25,086 nucleotides of DNA, taken from positions 1 to 25,086 of the IMG/VR virus record IMGVR_UViG_3300020438_000257, one strand, 5' to 3'. The stretch comes from a virus. The position numbers were made by a program, and so were the translations under genes. Positions 23,127-25,086 of this stretch are shown piece by piece. The notes below the pieces were generated by a model. That model worked only from the letters and a program-made list of their open reading frames with translations. It was not told the DNA's origin and did no database searches. Every line of letters starts with the position of its first letter. Position 1 is the first letter of the stretch.

Positions 23127-23304
23127 TTTCAAGGTAGTGGATAGCTTTCTTAAGGTCCTCCGCTTTCGTTTGAGGAGACTTGTAACCGGCTCTGCAAATA
23201 TATTTAATAGCATTACCAAGATGATAGTTAAGGTCTTGATCTCTAATAAAATCCCAGACCTCAGTGGAACCACGGGTGTAGTGGCTAGGTGATTTAGTTA
23301 CCAT
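23002..23304 (-). CDS. DUF3310 protein (T7 gp1.7-related family)
   Basis: A 100-residue protein. The first ~60 residues fit DUF3310: SHYTRGSTEVWDFI, LNYHLGNAIKYICRAGYK and AEDLKKAIHYLENEL in the right order. The family includes T7 gp1.7, a nucleoside monophosphate kinase, so a nucleotide-metabolism role suits its place beside MazG and RNR. The last ~35 residues are Pro-rich and probably disordered; that part overlaps the MazG-like gene in a different frame. The start at 23304 overlaps the stop of the NblA-like gene (ATGGTAA). Confidence 0.8.
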   Translation of the reverse strand: MVTKSPSHYTRGSTEVWDFIRDQDLNYHLGNAIKYICRAGYKSPQTKAEDLKKAIHYLENELEHTFTQQPIPLRPSNSVPTSLWNPELDGEPDYATGFDR

Positions 23305-23447
23305 TGAGATAGTAAGTTTTTAACGTTGTTGCCTAAGACAAAACACTGACGTTGGAGAGCAAGCAAGATAATGATCATGTCTTCTCTACTTGCTTTCTCC
23401 AGTCCGTCTTCTAGTTGTCGTATTTTAAACTGTTGTTCCATCGTCAT
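23298..23447 (-). CDS. NblA-like phycobilisome degradation adaptor
   Basis: From ATG 23447 the protein is 49 residues. It starts MTMEQQFKIRQLEDGLEKAS and ends NLLSQW. It aligns without gaps over nearly its full length with the pattern of cyanobacterial NblA (LEQQFxIR, then a short acidic helix, SRE/SHD, a hydrophobic helix with RQ or EQ, and ending ELLKxQW). NblA is a small two-helix adaptor that directs ClpC-dependent breakdown of phycobilisomes. Phage NblA has been described in freshwater and marine cyanophages. The start is chosen because GGTGA lies just upstream and the ATG follows the exonuclease stop by one base (TGAAATG); upstream in-frame ATGs lie within the exonuclease gene. If correct, the host is probably a phycobilisome-bearing Synechococcus. 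Family assignment is by pattern only. Confidence 0.6.
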   Translation of the reverse strand: MTMEQQFKIRQLEDGLEKASREDMIIILLALQRQCFVLGNNVKNLLSQW

Positions 23448-23448
23448 T

Positions 23449-24165
23449 TCAGTCACCGGAAATGGTGGGACTGAAGAGGATTGGTTCTTTGTCATAGTCT
23501 TTAGAGGTAAGGATCTTTGCAAGACGTGCGTTTCGTAAAGCATCCTCTTCTGTCAGACCTTTTTGTTTGAATGCTTTGACAACACTATTCCAAGTGTATC
23601 CATTATCGGCAAAAAATTTTGCGCTAGTTTTTATACCGAATCCTGGTGCTCCTGAATAACCATCTGTACTGTCTCCTGCTAATGTTTGGATTAGGAACCA
23701 CTCCCATCCATCTTGTTCAGAGATTGTAAATGTTTCAGCTAGGTTATACAGAATACCAGGTATCTGTTTCATATCCTTGTCAGGTGACACGATAATGCAG
23801 TCATCATTCGATGTTGCATAAATACCCATAGCATCATCTGCTTCTAAGGTAGGCATCCTGATTAATGGATAGTTGTCAGCAAGCTTATTAATAACTCGCT
23901 TGTAGCCACATGGCTTCTTCCTATTGCGATGACCCTTATAGTCTGGATCCACAGTCTTACGGAAGTTAACGGAGTCACTAAAGAATAGAATTAGTTCTCC
24001 ATCAAAGTACTGATTCTTAATCTTGTTTAGCTCACGTATAGTGTTGCCATAAGCTTCCTTAAATGAACTTCCTACGACGATTACATCGTCACCATAGTCA
24101 ATATCATATTCAGCAGAGGCGCAGCTTTTATAGACAATAAAATCAGCATCTATTAATAGTTTCAT
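23449..24165 (-). CDS. 5'-3' exonuclease, T7 gp6-like (FEN/PIN superfamily)
   Basis: A 238-residue protein with the metal-binding acidic set of flap-type exonucleases: Asp6 and Asp8 in LLIDADFIVYK; FSDSVNFRK and DYKGHRNRKKP (DNA-binding arch); EADDAMG; IVSPDKDMKQI; and GDSTDGYSGAPGFGIKTSAK, which is the helix-hairpin-helix region. T7 gp6 removes RNA primers and degrades host DNA to nucleotides for phage use. Here it sits between the nuclease and the NblA-like gene, downstream of DNA polymerase as in related phages. It starts 3 nt after the nuclease stop. Length is slightly under T7 gp6 (300). Confidence 0.93.
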   Translation of the reverse strand: MKLLIDADFIVYKSCASAEYDIDYGDDVIVVGSSFKEAYGNTIRELNKIKNQYFDGELILFFSDSVNFRKTVDPDYKGHRNRKKPCGYKRVINKLADNYPLIRMPTLEADDAMGIYATSNDDCIIVSPDKDMKQIPGILYNLAETFTISEQDGWEWFLIQTLAGDSTDGYSGAPGFGIKTSAKFFADNGYTWNSVVKAFKQKGLTEEDALRNARLAKILTSKDYDKEPILFSPTISGD

Positions 24166-24168
24166 ACG

Positions 24169-24609
24169 CTAGTGGACGGTTTTATCCCAGAAAGTTTCAA
24201 AACCTTTGGGTGTTAATGATGGATGCCAAGAAATTGAATGGGTTTCTGGATTCACTGAAATACAATGAACACCTTCTGCAGTATGTGATTTCGGTGTATG
24301 ATAGTACTCCATACGTCCTGTTGCTAAATGACGTTGAGTCATAGTCTTTACATCGCAGTCTAAATGTTGATCATTGATTTTAATAATCAAGTCAATAGTT
24401 CCAGTACAAGTGCAATTAGGAAATACTTCAGCTCCACGCTGCAAAGCTTCTGTGATAACTAAATGTTCACTAATATCACCTAATCTACTTTTATTAGTGA
24501 ACTTCCGCCCAATTTGCTCCGTGCTTTGCTTCGGCGTCGATTCTAATTCGCATGTTGTAGTACTCTCCAGCAGCTGTTGCTGAGTATACCAAGGATGTTC
24601 GTAAGTCAT
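24169..24609 (-). CDS. PD-(D/E)XK-like nuclease domain protein, start uncertain
   Basis: The conserved part runs from LGDISEHLVITEALQRGAEV through TGTIDLIIKINDQHLDCDVKTM, matching the PDDEXK layout of an N-terminal Glu helix, an Asp before a beta strand, and D-x-K (DVK). The family is a divergent, single-strand-break-type nuclease group also seen in phages and intron endonucleases. The reading frame runs on into the DNA polymerase gene: no ATG, GTG or TTG codon lies near the polymerase stop (24494). The nearest in-frame ATG is 24609 (146 residues), a 116-nt overlap, so the real start may be a rare codon such as ATT close to 24500. A role in host DNA degradation or recombination is plausible. 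Confidence 0.6.
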   Translation of the reverse strand: MTYEHPWYTQQQLLESTTTCELESTPKQSTEQIGRKFTNKSRLGDISEHLVITEALQRGAEVFPNCTCTGTIDLIIKINDQHLDCDVKTMTQRHLATGRMEYYHTPKSHTAEGVHCISVNPETHSISWHPSLTPKGFETFWDKTVH

Positions 24610-25086
24610 TAATATGTTCTTCTGTACATTCGAACTGCAATTCGTCATGTACGAATGCAAGTTGTGATGCACAAATATTTGTTTGTTTAATAGTGTCTTG
24701 GTTGATAACCATCCAACGTTTAGCAATAACACCAGCTCCTGATTGGAGCAGATAGTTCAACGCTTTATGAGGAGAATCCACCGCAATTTGTCTTCCATCG
24801 ATAGATCGAATGGAACCTTGTTCCGCAACTTTCTTAATTGCTTCCAAGAGTTCACCGAGTCCTTCAATAGCTTCCACATACGCAGATCTAATCTCTTTAC
24901 CTTTCCGTTTAGCGGCTGATGTTGATAGTTGTGGGTCATAAGAATGTCCTAGTTTTTCATCACCCGCTCCATACAACATTGCGTAGCTGACGGTTTTTAC
25001 TTGCCGTCTTGATATACCAATCTTGTCGGCATTGACCTGGTGGATGTCATCTTCGAGTAAGATTTTTGCGTATCTGCCCTCGTCAT
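24494..25086 (-). CDS. DNA polymerase, T7 gp5-like family A, C-terminal part (N-terminus cut by window edge)
   Basis: The in-frame codons run from 25084 down to the TAA at 24494, giving the last 197 residues of T7-type DNA polymerase. DDIHQVNADKIG, RRQVKTVSYAMLYGAGDEKLG (fingers O-helix with the conserved Lys and the Tyr equivalent to T7 Tyr526), RSIDGRQIAVDSPHKALNYLLQSG, FVHDELQFEC (motif C with the catalytic His-Asp-Glu), and the end GANWAEVH match T7 in order. The complete polymerase would copy the phage genome with host thioredoxin in T7; whether thioredoxin is used here cannot be seen, since the thumb lies outside the window. Its end overlaps the nuclease frame. Confidence 0.97.
   Translation of the reverse strand, partial: DEGRYAKILLEDDIHQVNADKIGISRRQVKTVSYAMLYGAGDEKLGHSYDPQLSTSAAKRKGKEIRSAYVEAIEGLGELLEAIKKVAEQGSIRSIDGRQIAVDSPHKALNYLLQSGAGVIAKRWMVINQDTIKQTNICASQLAFVHDELQFECTEEHINDLRTSLVYSATAAGEYYNMRIRIDAEAKHGANWAEVH

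Noticed and set aside
23127-23273. N-terminal extension of the MazG-like protein to 176 residues
   Set aside because: The extra 49 residues lie antiphase to the conserved core of the DUF3310 gene and have no MazG-like character.

Overview
The window is a 25 kb piece of a T7-like cyanophage (a marine cyanopodovirus of the P-SSP7 / Syn5 type, family Autographiviridae in the broad sense). Every gene I can support lies on the minus strand, so transcription runs from position 25086 down to 1. The evidence is a T7-family DNA polymerase and 5'-3' exonuclease, followed in T7 order by portal, scaffold, major capsid, tail tube A, tail tube B (nozzle) and three internal-core/ejection proteins, with a photosystem II psbA gene set into the morphogenesis block. 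Both window ends cut genes: the DNA polymerase at the right (C-terminal ~197 codons present) and the largest internal virion protein at the left (N-terminal 1240 codons present). There is no integrase, insertion sequence, CRISPR array or complete tRNA gene.

Region 25086-20661 is nucleotide and DNA metabolism, packed with overlapping genes: DNA polymerase, a PD-(D/E)XK-like nuclease, T7 gp6-like exonuclease, a 49-residue NblA-like (phycobilisome-degradation adaptor) protein, a DUF3310 protein, a MazG-like pyrophosphohydrolase, and a two-subunit ribonucleotide reductase. The RNR is notable. The large subunit is very short (458 aa) but keeps the class I radical-transfer Tyr-Tyr pair. The small subunit appears to carry Leu at the usual radical-Tyr position. 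Together these genes would recycle host nucleotides into dNTPs for phage replication, while NblA and psbA would manipulate the host's photosynthetic apparatus.

Region 20686-12128 is head assembly plus accessory genes: a small conserved protein, a 589-residue acidic protein with a VTPEPE repeat, portal, a 79-residue linker protein, scaffold, a 25-residue basic micro-protein, a secreted outer-membrane-barrel-like protein, psbA (D1 with Glu130), three small proteins (two with a membrane segment, possible lysis functions), a 35-residue YRG-motif micro-protein, the major capsid protein and two small downstream proteins. An intrinsic terminator with a TTCG tetraloop follows, in the position of T7 T-phi. 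Region 12065-1 is the tail tube and ejection machinery, including a 1094-residue protein that carries a glucosaminidase domain and an M23-like C-terminal module.

The main non-coding interest is between 13607 and 13965. It is a chain of RNA-structure candidates around the micro-ORF and the capsid gene leader: an outer stem with an inner GC hairpin, a compact three-way junction with a tRNA-T-arm-like hairpin, a 6-bp hairpin, and a perfect 12-bp palindrome that could compete with a second pairing just before the capsid start. A second site is the 45-bp psbA leader, where a G-rich core is flanked by 9-bp direct repeats. No gene-free stretch exceeds 300 bases. Most starts lack a strong Shine-Dalgarno sequence; exceptions are noted. 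No sequence search could be run, so family names rest on motif recognition.
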